The notes beneath the pieces were generated by a model, which was not told the origin of the DNA, searched no databases, and saw nothing but the letters and a program-made list of their open reading frames with translations. From Prorocentrum cordatum (lineage: Eukaryota; Sar; Dinophyceae; Prorocentrales; Prorocentraceae): DNA of 24,167 nt. The DNA lies in the NCBI GenBank assembly GCA_963575745.1, contig CAUYUJ010000707.1:86164-110330 (forward strand), written 5' to 3'. Position 1 is the stretch's first letter, and every line of letters begins with the position of its first letter. Of this stretch, positions 1 through 9,580 are shown piece after piece. Made by a program: the position numbers and the translations under genes.

Positions 1-16
1 GGTCGGGCGTCGCATA

Positions 17-53
17 GAGGGGGGCGGGGGGAAGGGGGGGGGGGGGGGGGGGT

Positions 54-84
<31 letters not shown>
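17..84. repeat. poly-G tract
   Basis: Almost uninterrupted guanines, with only single A, C or T interruptions. It is a low-complexity homopolymer with G-quadruplex potential. Run lengths here may be unreliable in any assembly. The following 85-240 is unique GC-rich sequence in which I see no gene. Confidence 0.9.
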
Positions 85-87
<3 letters not shown>

Positions 88-242
88 ACGCGTGTGCACC
101 TCTCGTGCCCCTTTTGGGCCCAGGGGGGGCCCCTGCAGGGCACAAAGACGCGCGCGCTGCTTCGCCCCCCAGGTTGATCGCCCCCCATTGCGCAACGCCC
201 GAAAGGGGAGGGAGTCGAGGGTCTAGTAGAGAACCCGAGGGG

Positions 243-640
243 GGTAGCTTACACTAGGCCCTACCCAAGGCCCTAGGGTAGCCTAGGGTAGGCCCTACCC
301 AAGGCCCCAGGGTAGCCTCGGGTAGGCCCTAGCCAAGGCCTAGGGGTAGGCCTAGAAGCCCTAGGGGAAGCCCTAGGGGTAAGCCTAGGGTAGGCCTAAG
401 GGGAAGCCCTAGGGGTAGGCCTAGGGCAGGCTTAGGGGGCATGCCTAGGAGGGGTATGCCTAGGGTATGCCTAGGTGGTATGCCTTGGGGTAGGCCCAAG
501 GAAGGCCTAGGGGGTAGGCCTAGGGGGTAGGCCTAGGGAGAGGCCTAGGTGCAAGGCTTGGGGGTAGGCCTAGGGGGTAGGCCTAGGGGTAAGCCTAGGG
601 TAGGCCTAGGAGGTCAGGCTCAAGGTAGGCCTAAGAAATG
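243..640. repeat. GGCCTAGG minisatellite, block 1
   Basis: A degenerate tandem array built from short units such as GGGGTAGGCCTA, with many CCTAGG and TAGGCCTA palindromes. Units vary around 12 to 24 bp. A second block of the same family lies at 2166-2300, on the far side of the GGGTC array. The short open frame that runs through it has repeat-derived Gly/Arg-rich composition and is not supported as a gene. Confidence 0.85.
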
Positions 641-769
641 CCAACCCCAAAGGCGTCACAGCCTGGGTATGATCAGCAACTCCCAGGAACCGTCCTCACG
701 CACATCCAACATTGGCTGTGGGGATCGATTCAGTCCTCCGCTTCACGAGGGGAGGGAATAGTGACAAGA

Positions 770-1130
770 AGGACTGAGGATGAGGAGGAAGAAAAGTGCA
801 GAGGTAGAGTGAGGAGTGAAGATAGATGAGGAGTGAAACGAGAAGTGATGAGAAGAAGGGCGGAGGAGGAGCGAGGAGGATAAACGAGGAGCAAGAGAGA
901 GAAGGGAGAGGGTGAACTCCAGGAAAAATGATAATGAGGGCTGAGGATGACGGGGGGAGAGGTAAAGTGAGGAGTGAGTAGGGAGGACTGGTGAAAAGGG
1001 GGAGTCTGGAGAAACAGTGCGGAGGAGGAGGAAAGAAGGTAAACAGGGGAGAGAAGGGAAAAGGGTGAGAACGAGGAGGAAAGAGGATGAAAAGTGAGGA
1101 TAATGAGGATGAGGAGAACGAATACAGAAA
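770..1130. repeat. degenerate GAGGA purine-rich stretch
   Basis: The plus strand is nearly all purine, with irregular GAGGA, GAAGG and GTGAGGA words. Open frames on both strands are a consequence of this composition. No gene is seen. Confidence 0.7.
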
Positions 1131-2160
1131 AGGGACTGGGACGGGTCGGACCCCAATGGGTGGGTTGGGTCGGGTCGGCGAGACGTTAAAATATGACGCA
1201 TGTGCGAGTGGGCACGCGAGAACCCTCACGGGTCGGGTCGGGACGGGACGGGTCCAGTCAGGCGGACCCTAACGGGTGGGTCGGGGCGGGACTGGTCGGA
1301 CCCTAACAAGCGGGTCGTATGATGCATGTGCGAGTGGACACGCGACAACCCTAACGGGTCGGGTCGGTTCGGGAAGGGACGGGTCGGGTCGGGCGGACCC
1401 TAAAGGGCGGGTCGGGTCGGTCGGGTCGGACCCTAACGGGCGGGCCGGGCGGGTCGCTGCAGCGACCCGCCCCGGCCCGCCCATTAGGGCACGTGTGAAC
1501 GGGCGAACCCGAACGGGCATGAAAATATCAAGCATGTGCGAACGGGCACGCGAGAACTCTAACGGGTCGGGTCGGGACGGGACGGGCGGACCCGAACGGG
1601 CGGGTCGGGCCGGGCCGGGCGGACCCGAACGGGTGGGCCGGGTCGGGTCAAGTCGGGCCCTAACGGGCGGGTCGGGTCGGGCGGGCGGGACATTAAAATA
1701 TAATGCGAATGGACACATGAGAACCCTAACGGGTCGGGTCGGGACGGGACGGGTCGGGTCGGGCGGACCCTAACGGGCGGGTCGGGTCGGGTCGGACCCT
1801 AACGGGCGGGTCGGGTCGGGCGGGCGGGACATGAAACCCTTGATGCCTGTGCGAAGGGACACGCGACAACCCTTACGGGTCGGGTCGGGACAGGACGGGT
1901 CAGGTCGGGCGGACCCTAACGGGCGGGTCGGGTCGGGTCGGGCGGACCCTAACGGGCGGGTCGGCTCTCATCGGGTCGGACCTTACCCGGCGGGTCGAGT
2001 CGGGCGGGCGGGACATTCAAAAATGATGCATGTCCGAGTGGACACGCGAGAACCCTCACGGGTCGGGTCGTACGGGTCGGGCCAGGGGGACCCTAACGGG
2101 CGGATCGGGTCGGGTCGGGCGGACACTGACGGGTGGGTCGGGGCGGGTCGCCAGGACATA
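1130..2160. repeat. GGGTCGGGTC / GGACCCTAACGGG satellite array with higher-order units
   Basis: The base layer is short GGGTCGGGTCGGGACGGGAC runs alternating with GGACCCTAACGGGCGGGTC. Over it lies a higher-order unit marked by an AT-richer segment, roughly ATTAAAATATGATGCATGTG followed by CGAGTGGACACGCGAGAACC. Six copies of that segment begin near 1180, 1317, 1517, 1688, 1829 and 2011, 137 to 200 bp apart. The long Gly/Arg/Ser frames on both strands are repeat translation, not genes. Confidence 0.9.
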
Positions 2161-2165
2161 GACCT

Positions 2166-2300
2166 TGGTTAGCCTAGGGGGAAGGCCCAGGGGGAGGCCT
2201 ATGGTAGCCCTAGGGGTAGGCCTAGGGATAGGCCTAGGGTAGGCCTAGGGGAGGCGTCGGGCGAAGGCCAAAGGGTAGGCCTTGGGGGCACGGAGGGCGG
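2166..2300. repeat. GGCCTAGG minisatellite, block 2
   Basis: Same short CCTAGGGGTAGGCCTAGGG units as at 243-640. The two blocks bracket the purine-rich stretch and the GGGTC array, so those may have arisen inside an older GGCCTAGG array. Confidence 0.8.
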
Positions 2301-2690
2301 AGGAGAGAAATGGGGGACACGGGGCAGTGCGAGGCATGGCAGAGGGAGGGCAGGGAGGAAAAGGCGGGCTGGGAATGCAATGTGGGACAGGATTCCGACC
2401 ACTTTGAACGGGTCCAGAAGCATGTCGGGACGGCACCCGTCCAAGTTGTACCGATCCCACCCAGGAAAGTTCAGCAGTTACATGTATCTGAAAACCGTCT
2501 GCGTTTTGACAAGAAAGCGTATGGGGCAACCATGTGGATCCTTTGGATTCAGTGTGATGGTGTAAGACATCCATGGAGCATCCTTATCTTCCCTGAAGAA
2601 ACACGCGCGATCCCCTTGTGGTATCATTTCGTTCCTCCGGCAATCCTTGTGGATCCTCACGAAAGAGGGTGAGGTTTCAGAAAACAGGGT
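2301..2690. other. unique island, possible coding remnant
   Basis: This is non-repetitive sequence between repeat arrays. A plus-strand frame (2310-2672, 120 codons) has a balanced composition in its second half, with words such as QQLHVSENRLRFDKKAYG and WILWIQCDGVRHPWS. A minus-strand frame at 2478-2660 looks equally plausible, and neither shows the strong third-position G/C bias of the peroxidase gene. I recognise no family. It could be an exon fragment or chance. Confidence 0.15.
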
Positions 2691-2734
2691 TTCGAACCCT
2701 CTCTGAAGAAGTGTAGGGGGTGGTCTTCAGAGGG

Positions 2735-3005
2735 GAGCGTTTCAGGAGGGGGAAGATTTCGAAGGAGGGAGGCGGTTTGGGAGGAAGGATAGGTTGCCGT
2801 TGCCGGAGTAGGGGCACGTATTCGGAGGAGGGGGACATTTTCGGAGAAGGGGAACGTTTTCTGAGGAGGGGAACGTTTTGGAGGGGTGCGTGTTCGAAAG
2901 ACGGAGAGGTGTTCGGAGCACGGTGCGTTTTGGAGGAGGGGGGCGTTTTCGGAGGAGGGGTAGATGTTCGGAGTAGGCGGGGGGTGTTCGGAGGAGGGAA
3001 CGGGC
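2735..3005. repeat. about 20-bp GGGGAACGTTTTCGGAGGAG minisatellite
   Basis: A degenerate tandem array of roughly 19 to 23 bp units combining a CGTTTT or TGTTCG core with a GGAGGAGGGG tail. The minus-strand translation gives repeated SSENVPLLR-like peptides that merely reflect the repeat. Confidence 0.8.
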
Positions 3006-3215
3006 TTCGGGAGAGGCCCCCAAGATACCCCCACGAGGCTCCAAGGATACCCTCAAGAGAACCCAAGAGGCCCTCCAGAGGCACCCAAGATGCTCCAAGA
3101 GGTCCCAGGGACTGCCAAGAAACCCCCAAGGCGCTCCAAGCCGACTCCCAGAAGCTCTCGAAAGACATCCGAAGATACTCCGAGAGGCATCCAAGAGGTC
3201 TGTGGCCTTTCAGCT
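3006..3215. repeat. CCAAGAGGC-type degenerate repeat
   Basis: Repeated words such as CCAAGATACC, CCAAGAGGCC, CCAAGATGCTCC and CCAAGAGGTC recur every 15 to 25 bp. A shorter stretch of the same type occurs at about 6085-6155, so the element is dispersed. No gene is supported. Confidence 0.6.
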
Positions 3216-3219
3216 CGCC

Positions 3220-3365
3220 CTCCTCCTCCTCCTCCTCCTCCTCCTCCTCCTCCTCTTCCTGGTCCGCCTATTCCTTCTCCTTCCTCCTCTCTCCTCACCC
3301 TCCCTCTCTCTCTACTCATCCGCCTCCTCCTCCTCCTCCTCCTCCTCCTCCTCATGCTCCTTCCA
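3220..3365. repeat. (TCC)n microsatellites
   Basis: Two pure CCT/TCC tracts (about 3220-3259 and 3322-3353) are separated by a pyrimidine-rich linker. Poly-Ser, poly-Pro and poly-Leu frames pass through them and are not genes. Confidence 0.9.
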
Positions 3366-4233
3366 TTCCTCCTCCAGCCTCCCTCTCGTAGGGTATGACT
3401 TCCTACCGAGACCTCTATTTCACTGCAGGCGCTACTGCATGCATTGCAACTCGTCTGGGCATCGTTTCTGGACGGCCTGGTGGGGTTACGCGAAGCATCC
3501 ATAGTAATCTCCCTTTTTCCTAACAAAATCTTAGCATGCTTCTCCCCTCTCCTCCCTCGGGGCGCTGGGGGACATATATACCCCGCCCCCCATAAGAGTT
3601 CTCCACCCGTCATGACTTCTTTTGTCTCGTTTTCTCGTGCAACTTCCAGTAGTTCACCCCCCCCCCCTGGGGGTAACCACCAATGAGGGGGGAGATGGCA
3701 ACGTCCGACCCAGGACTCCGATGCCTACAGCCTGAGCCCGAGGAGGGACGAGGAAGGGTTGTCCCGTCGTCCGGTCGTTTCTGCTTTTCTCTCTGTGCCT
3801 CTCGGCTCTCATTCCATGGCGCTCCCGCCGGCGACCGCTGGGCGGGAGGGGTCGAGGGCTTCGCTTCGACAGGAACCGGTCCGCAGCACTTCGAGCTGCG
3901 AGGCGGCGGCAGGGAGAAGGCCCGCGCTGCGCCGCGCGGTGCGCTCGCCGGGGCCCGCCTGCGGCGTGGCGGCCGGGGGCGCTGCTGCTTGCGCTGCCGC
4001 GCCCGCGGCCGCTGGCGCTGGCCTGGCCGGGGCCGTCCGCGCCGCGGCCGGCTGCTTCCTGGCCTGCGCGGTCGCCGCCTTCGCGGCGGCCGGTGCGGCA
4101 GCCGCCTCCGCGGGGGCCGACCGCAGGGCACGACACGCGGTCAGGATGCGGCGCGGCCCCTCCCCCTCCGCTGTCTGCTCCGGTGTTGTCAGCGCATGGC
4201 GTGCGAGCGAAGGCTTGCGGTGTCCTGCCCCTG
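3366..4233 (+). other. unique GC-rich region with an Ala-rich coding-like stretch
   Basis: About 3366-3890 shows no recognisable gene. From roughly 3950 to 4130 one plus-strand frame has strongly G/C-ending codons and encodes an Ala/Gly/Cys-rich hydrophobic segment (words GLAGAVRAAAGCFLACAV and AAFAAAG). That is the codon signature of GC-rich dinoflagellate genes, but the frame then runs into the (TCC)n tract. I see no start signal, splice junctions or known domain. It may be an exon fragment or an effect of base composition. Confidence 0.2.
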
Positions 4234-4642
4234 GTCCTCCTCGTCCTCCTCGTCCTCCTCGTCCTCCTCGTCCTCCTCGTCCTCGTCCTCGTCCTCGTCC
4301 TCCTCCTCCTCCTCCTCCTCCTCCTCCTCCTCCTCCTCCTCCTCCCCCATCGCTCCTCCTCCTCCTCCTCTCCTTCCCATCACTCCCTCCTCCACTCCTC
4401 CGCCTCCTCCTCCTCCTCCTCCTCCTCCTCCTCCTCCCTCCTCCCCTCCTCCTCCTCCTCCTCCTCCTCCCCCTCCCCCTCCTCCTCCTCCTCCTCCCTC
4501 CTCCTCCTCCTCCTCCTCCTCCTCCTCCTCCTCCTCCTCCTCCTCCTCCTCCTCCTCCCCCTCCCCTCCCCTCCTCCTCCTCTCCTCCTCCTCCTCCTCC
4601 TCCTCCTCCTCCTCCTCCTCCTCCTCCTCCTCCCCCTCCTCT
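4234..4642. repeat. (TCC)n microsatellite of about 400 bp
   Basis: Starts as (TCCTCCTCG)n near 4234-4300 and continues as nearly pure TCC with a few CCC and CAT interruptions. It is a long polypyrimidine mirror repeat on the plus strand. All long frames here (poly-S, -P, -L; poly-E, -G, -R on the other strand) are products of the repeat. Confidence 0.95.
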
Positions 4643-5870
4643 TGCAAATGCTCATGCTCCAACTCCTACCGCTTCTCCGTCTCGCCTGCTCCTGATCATG
4701 CCCGTGTCATTTTGAATCGCTACGCTGTTGACACATGCTCTGGCTGGTCCCCCAAGAACAGACCCTGAGCGGAAGGTTACTCGGATGCAGGTTATCAGCT
4801 AACATGGAAAATGGTACTATGTAGTATTTTGCCTGAATGCACAGACGCGGATGCAGGGAGAACCTCGCTAACCCGTCGCATGTGCAGGAAGGAGCGTACG
4901 TACCATGCCAAGAGGTCGCGCCTTGTTGGTATCTCCGTCATCCTGGATTTTTACATGTACGGTGTACGCGGTGAACGCCGTGCTCTCTTCGCAATGGACA
5001 TCCTACCAAAACGGGATCATACACTGAGATCAGCAAGCCGTCCCGCAGCGGATCGCGCATCCCGCACGAGCGAGCGCTTCGCATGTCATGTGCCGTTTGC
5101 GCTGGCTCTCTCTCTCTCTCTCTCTCTCGCACACACAAACATCCCATGACTCTTTTGCATGTGTGAACTTACCTGGCAGAACACGCGACATCATGAACGT
5201 GTTCACCCCGCGTAACGATTCGGACATGATTGCCAGAAGCTGCGCAGTGCGAACCCAATGGCGTGTTATTTGCTTGCGTGCACTCACGCATCACATCTGG
5301 CGCGCAGAAACCACCGTCCTACTTTCCTGTTTGTGCAGTGACATGCCCTCTTTCCCCCTCGATGCGACTCGCATGGCAGAAATGGGGCACTGCGCGCGAG
5401 AAGTATTGCCTGGGAAGGAGCTGTTCGAGAAATGTCAGGGCAGAGTGGTCCGAGCCCTGCCATCGCGTAAGAAACCATGAACAGCGCCACAGCCATGCAT
5501 TCGCAGTCGCGCCGCGCTACAGAGTTGCCACGCAACTTCCCCAAGCGCGGCAACGGATATGAGCGACAGCGCAACCGGGCAGATCGCCCCAAACAACAAA
5601 TTGTAAAATTTGAGCGCCTCTCTGCCAAACAAATGTTGCACTCTGAAGTCGTGCACCACCGTGCCAACGGCACCACGGTGGGGCGTGTTAGAATGCTCGC
5701 TGGCTGTCTGCACGGCTGTTCGCCGTTTTTTGGAGGCTGGAACGCCAGACGTCTCACGATGTTAGAAGCCGTTCAATACCATCTCCGTTCTGGCGCTTCC
5801 CAGCTCACAGAGAGCCCCAAGACCGCCCCGAGACAGCTGCAATATGCCGCAATACCAGCCTAAGACGTCC
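4643..5870. other. unique, lower-GC region without a recognisable gene
   Basis: Less GC-rich than its surroundings and largely non-repetitive. The best open frame is plus-strand 5477-5863 (128 codons from ATG, words RNFPKRGNGYERQRNRADR and KFERLSAKQMLHSEVVHH). It has no recognisable domain and no G/C bias at codon third positions, so I do not call it a gene. A bulged palindrome built on CCACCG and CGGTGG lies near 5658-5683. Confidence 0.4.
5106..5140. repeat. (CT)n(CA)n microsatellite
   Basis: About 11 CT dinucleotides followed directly by a short CACACA run. It is a simple repeat within otherwise unique sequence. Confidence 0.95.
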
Positions 5871-5908
5871 CGGCGACCACCTCAGTAACCAAGACCCAGG
5901 CCTCCGAT

Positions 5909-5927
5909 GTCATGAATTGTTCATGAC
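5909..5927. other. small perfect palindrome
   Basis: GTCATGAA and TTCATGAC form a perfect 8-bp stem around the 3-nt loop TTG. No gene end is identified nearby, so a terminator role is not supported. Confidence 0.6.
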
Positions 5928-5939
5928 GTCGACCCCACG

Positions 5940-7795
5940 AGGTCTCGACCCATTCCCATGTTTTTCGCCCTGGGTCGTTTTTGACGGTCCCGAGGGCTGG
6001 TAAGGACCCCCAGAGCCCGGAAAGAAGGAAAACCTTGCGTTGTGATTTTTCCATGACTCGAGGGGGTCAGGGGGGGCCCGCGAAAAGCCCAAGAGACCCA
6101 GAGAGACCATACAGCATCCAAGAAGCGTCCAAAAGATCTCCAAGCAGCAACGCAACAAGCATGCAGCGCTCCGACCGCGCCGCGCGGCAGCATCTTGGCG
6201 CTGCTTCGCATACTGCCTCGAGATCCGTCGACCGGGAATTCTCGGGGGAGCTCGATAGAGCCACCGCTCCCACGACGGCCCGAAGGCACACTGGCCATGT
6301 GCTGAGGGGCAACGATTGGGGGGAACTGGCATAAGGGGGAAACATTGAACTGGAATCGGCGACACATCGCGGATGCATCGGCGATAGGCCCCCGATAGCG
6401 AAACCGCACCTCCCTGGGCGGGTTGGAGCTATCGAGCCTGTATAGGCGATCAATGGGCGATTGGGGGTCGATGATCCTCCCCTATGCCTATCCCCCCGTA
6501 TCGTTTCCCATGATCCTACGACGGCTCAAGAGCGCACTTGCCCTGTGCCAAAAGGGACTTTTTGGAGCAGACGCGATACCGAGTCCGTGCAGAAGAGCTC
6601 GGCAGACGCTGCCACGTGGAACTTAACAGCCCATTCGGGACAGTCGGCTGCACCCAAGAGTGACCCTAGGCAAGAGGGACCTTCGGTACGCGGCTGTAGG
6701 GGGCCGCGGGGAGGCCAAACTCAAGCAATCCCAGCGGGCCAACCGGTGCTGGTGAGAACTCTATGCGCGCGCACGCGTCACCCCAGCGAGAGGTCACTCG
6801 TCTCACGCGCGGCCGAAACATGCCTGGCTCGGGAGCGGGCGCACGGATGCAACCCCCAGAGGAGAGACCCGGGCCTGCGTGCGTTGCGGGCAGCTAACCA
6901 GAACATCTCCTTTCTGTACAGCGCCTCGCTGATTCGTGGGAGCCCAGCTGCGCCGTCAGTCGCATTCGCAGTTTGCCTCACTCAGCGCACACGTGCGCAA
7001 ACAGAGTGCGCGCGCACCGCGCGACAGCCGTTGGAGACCATACCTCCCGAGGATCGGCGGCCCCCGGGAAGTGCGAGGAGGCAGGCCTCTTCAGAAGGCA
7101 GCGGGGTTTCTCAGAAGCCTTCCGCACGCATGAGCAGGCTACTGTGGTCTCGGAAGGAAGGCTGACAGACTTCTTAGAAGGCCAGAGGCCTTGAACCTTC
7201 TCCACTCCGGTTCCTGAGCTGGCGAGGAGGTTGCGCTGAAACTGCGATCCTTACAGGCAAGGGGGGAGCCTGCGCCTAGGCGTCCCCGGCTCATCCAAAG
7301 CGTTTGACCCTCTCCGTGCGCCCGCCCAGTCCTCGGCAACCGGCCGTGCCACCGTTTTTGGGAGCGGCTGAGCTTCCTCTTGGTACTGTGCACTTTGTTT
7401 TAAGGGTCATGCGGTGTCCCTCCTCCCTTTCTAAAAGGGCGTCCTAGGAAGTGGCGCTCAAGAGGGGGAGTCGCAAATCATGGCTGGAGGCATGTGCGCG
7501 GTCGATGGAGGTGACCAGGGGACGCACCGAAACAAGAGGGAATCATGGTAGTCCCCCCCTAAAGCTCGTTTTGTATGGTTCATTGCAACGCCTGTGACTG
7601 GCCCCGCCCACCCCTAAACCCCCCTTCCTGGGCGTTCGCAGACGGCGCCGGCGCGAATCGTGACGCAACCGCCCCCCGCCCCCCCTTCCCCCCAGTCACG
7701 CCCGTGTTTGCCAGGGCGTAAAAGGCCGCCTCCAAGTCATCACCCCCGATAGAAGGCCCGCCCCCTCTCGCATTCCCTCTGATGGAACCGCCCAG
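5940..7795. other. unique region, no gene supported
   Basis: Apart from the CCAAGAG-like words at 6085-6155 I see no repeat, RNA gene or conserved domain. The longest plus-strand frame (6461-7165, 234 codons) has random-looking composition rich in Arg, Ser, Ala and Pro, as expected of a chance frame in GC-rich DNA. A short C-rich stretch (7660-7695) precedes the (GGA)n tract. Confidence 0.4.
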
Positions 7796-7920
7796 GGGAG
7801 GAGGAGGAGGAGGAGGAGGAGGAGGAGGAGGAGGAGGAGGAGGAGGAGGAGGAGGAGAAGGAGGACGAGGAGGCGGAGGAGAAGGAGGACGAGGAGGCGG
7901 AGGAGGAAGAGGAGGAGGCG
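7796..7920. repeat. (GGA)n microsatellite
   Basis: A pure AGG/GGA run, then GGACGAGGAGGCGGAGGAG variants. It lies about 150 bp beyond the stop of the minus-strand relic at 8070-9389. Confidence 0.95.
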
Positions 7921-8069
7921 GGCTCCCACAAGGAGGGTCATACTCCAGAATCTGCCGCTATCTCTCCAAGGCCCTCGCCCTGGCGCCCCTTCGGCAGATT
8001 AGCCTGAGCCTGCCTTCGGCAAGTTGGCGGGCACGAGTGGACCTCTGCACCCCAGCTGGGCGAAGCTTG

Positions 8070-9389
8070 TTAAACGGGTTTATAAGATATCATGAGCGAT
8101 GGCGATGCTGCGCGCCTCTTCTTTACTGAAAGGCTGACAGAACAAGAGGAGACCAGCGCAAACCCCCCCCACCAGGCAGGGAGACTAGGCATGTGGGAGC
8201 GCATCACCTCGAGAAGAACAGGACATTGAAGGATCTGATCCGCCCCAAGGCATACCCAAACCTCCACCCATGAGTAGCCTGACGGTATCTCCGAGAGGTA
8301 TTCCAAGCGTTGCAAATACTGCGGAGCAAACTCACCGGGATGAACGGGGCGAGTTTCTGACCGACCCACCCGAAACGGAGAAAACAGATGAAACGCGGGC
8401 TCGACCATCCAGTTGGCGGTAGAGGCGGAAATGCGCCACTCGTCGAGCTGGGACTGGATCGGCTTGATCTCGTGCCGGGAAGCCGCGACCTCGCACAGCC
8501 TGAACAAACTCCCAGTGGTCGTCGGCCGTCGTGACACTGAAAACCCCCTTTGAAAGGGTTGGCGCCGAGCTCAACGTCCGCCTTCCAGAGCTTCTCGTCC
8601 TCGAGGCGCTTGCGCGCCAGCGGCCGCAGCGCGCTGAGGGCCCTGTTCTGCTGGCGGGCGGCCAGCGGCATGTCGCGCCGAATCCGAATGGCATGAACAG
8701 CGCGGTTGCGGTAGTCGGACCAATTGACGCGATTGGCAAGAAACCAAGCGTGGAACACCCTCGCGTGGGCCTCGCACCACGCTGCAGTGGCCAGCCATGT
8801 TGGCGCTCAGGTGAGACGGGGTCCTATCCTTCATCTGCCACAGCACGGCGCGGTGACGCGGTTCGGTGACAAGACGAGGGGCGCCCGCGATCCAGCGGCG
8901 AGTCGCGTAAACTTCGTCACGGGAAAGATCGATGACAGGGACTTCGAGCGTGCCAGCTGAAGAAGCGGCCGTCGCCCTCCTTGACTTTGCGGCAGGCCCC
9001 CCCGCGGAACTGGCAATGGAAGGTGGCCGAGAAATCTCGCGCATCGACTTCTCCAGACCGAAGATTTTCTCCTGCATCTGCTTGGCGGTGGAGGGCGGGG
9101 GCGCAGGAACATCCGCACCACCATCAACTTGGAACAACTGGGCCTCGAACTTGTCCTGCTCGATCTTCGAGATGCGAATGTCGAACGCCGTGGCCATATC
9201 CTTTTGGATGGCGCTGGCCTCCGCGAAGCCAGTCTGCATGGACACCTGGAGGTAGATGATCTGTTCGTCGAGCTCCTCGGCGACGCTGAGGCGCTTCATG
9301 GCGTCGGATACATCGGCCCTTATCCCCTTCATCTCGGCGGTGACGGTTTCGAGAACCGTCATCGGCTGTTCGCTGGAGACAGCGGCCAC
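8070..9389 (-). pseudogene. frameshifted coding relic, unknown family
   Basis: The reading frame opens at ATG 9389 (MAAVSSEQPMTVLETV) and shows G/C-biased codons for about 190 codons. Residues about 10-85 have a heptad-like pattern typical of a coiled coil (words AEMKGIRADVSDAMKRLSVA and IRISKIEQDKFEAQLFQ). Coding character then moves between frames. Near 8770-8800 it continues as VFHAWFLANRVNWSDYRNRA and RLEDEKLWKADVELGANPF. Near 8540 it becomes SVTTADDHWEFVQAV. Near 8500 it becomes CEVAASRHEIKPIQSQLDEW and ANWMVEPAFHLFSPFRVG, ending at the TAA at 8070-8072. At least three frame changes therefore interrupt one gene of about 430 codons. I do not recognise the family. A diverged spliced leader lies 171 bp upstream on the same strand, suggesting a decayed retroposed mRNA. 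Sequencing indels are an alternative explanation. Confidence 0.6.
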
Positions 9390-9559
9390 GATTCAGGATT
9401 CTCTCGGTAGCGAAGTGCTCGCCGCGCCCCGCGCAGTGTCGAGAGAAAAAACTATATTCTCAGCCGCTGGGCGACCCGCTGAGAGGATCGTGCGCGCGCA
9501 ACCTTGCGGTCTAGCCTCGGACGAGAGGCATCCGCGGATATCCTTGGGGAGCCAAGCAT

Positions 9560-9580
9560 CTTGAGCCAACATGGCGACGG
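9560..9580 (-). other. diverged spliced-leader relic
   Basis: On the minus strand this reads CCGTCGCCATGTTGGCTCAA plus G. It matches the dinoflagellate spliced leader core at 19 of 21 positions (A to C and T to G). It faces the coding relic at 8070-9389, as expected of the 5' end of a trans-spliced mRNA. A second TTGGCTC follows within a few bases. It is not an SL RNA gene, because no GT donor follows the leader. It overlaps the ATG of the antisense LINE fragment at 9571. Confidence 0.65.

Noticed and set aside
1380-1810. CCCTAA words suggesting interstitial telomere
   Set aside because: They occur once per GGACCCTAACGGG unit, not as a tandem hexamer or heptamer, and do not form a (TTTAGGG)n array.
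3683-4768. Plus-strand open frames of 361 and 318 codons with poly-S and poly-P
   Set aside because: Most of the length is the (TCC)n tract, with all frames open. Only the short Ala-rich segment before it has any coding signature, and it is listed separately at low confidence.
6461-7165. 234-codon plus-strand frame
   Set aside because: Random-like composition, no domain, no codon third-position bias, and overlapping frames of similar quality.
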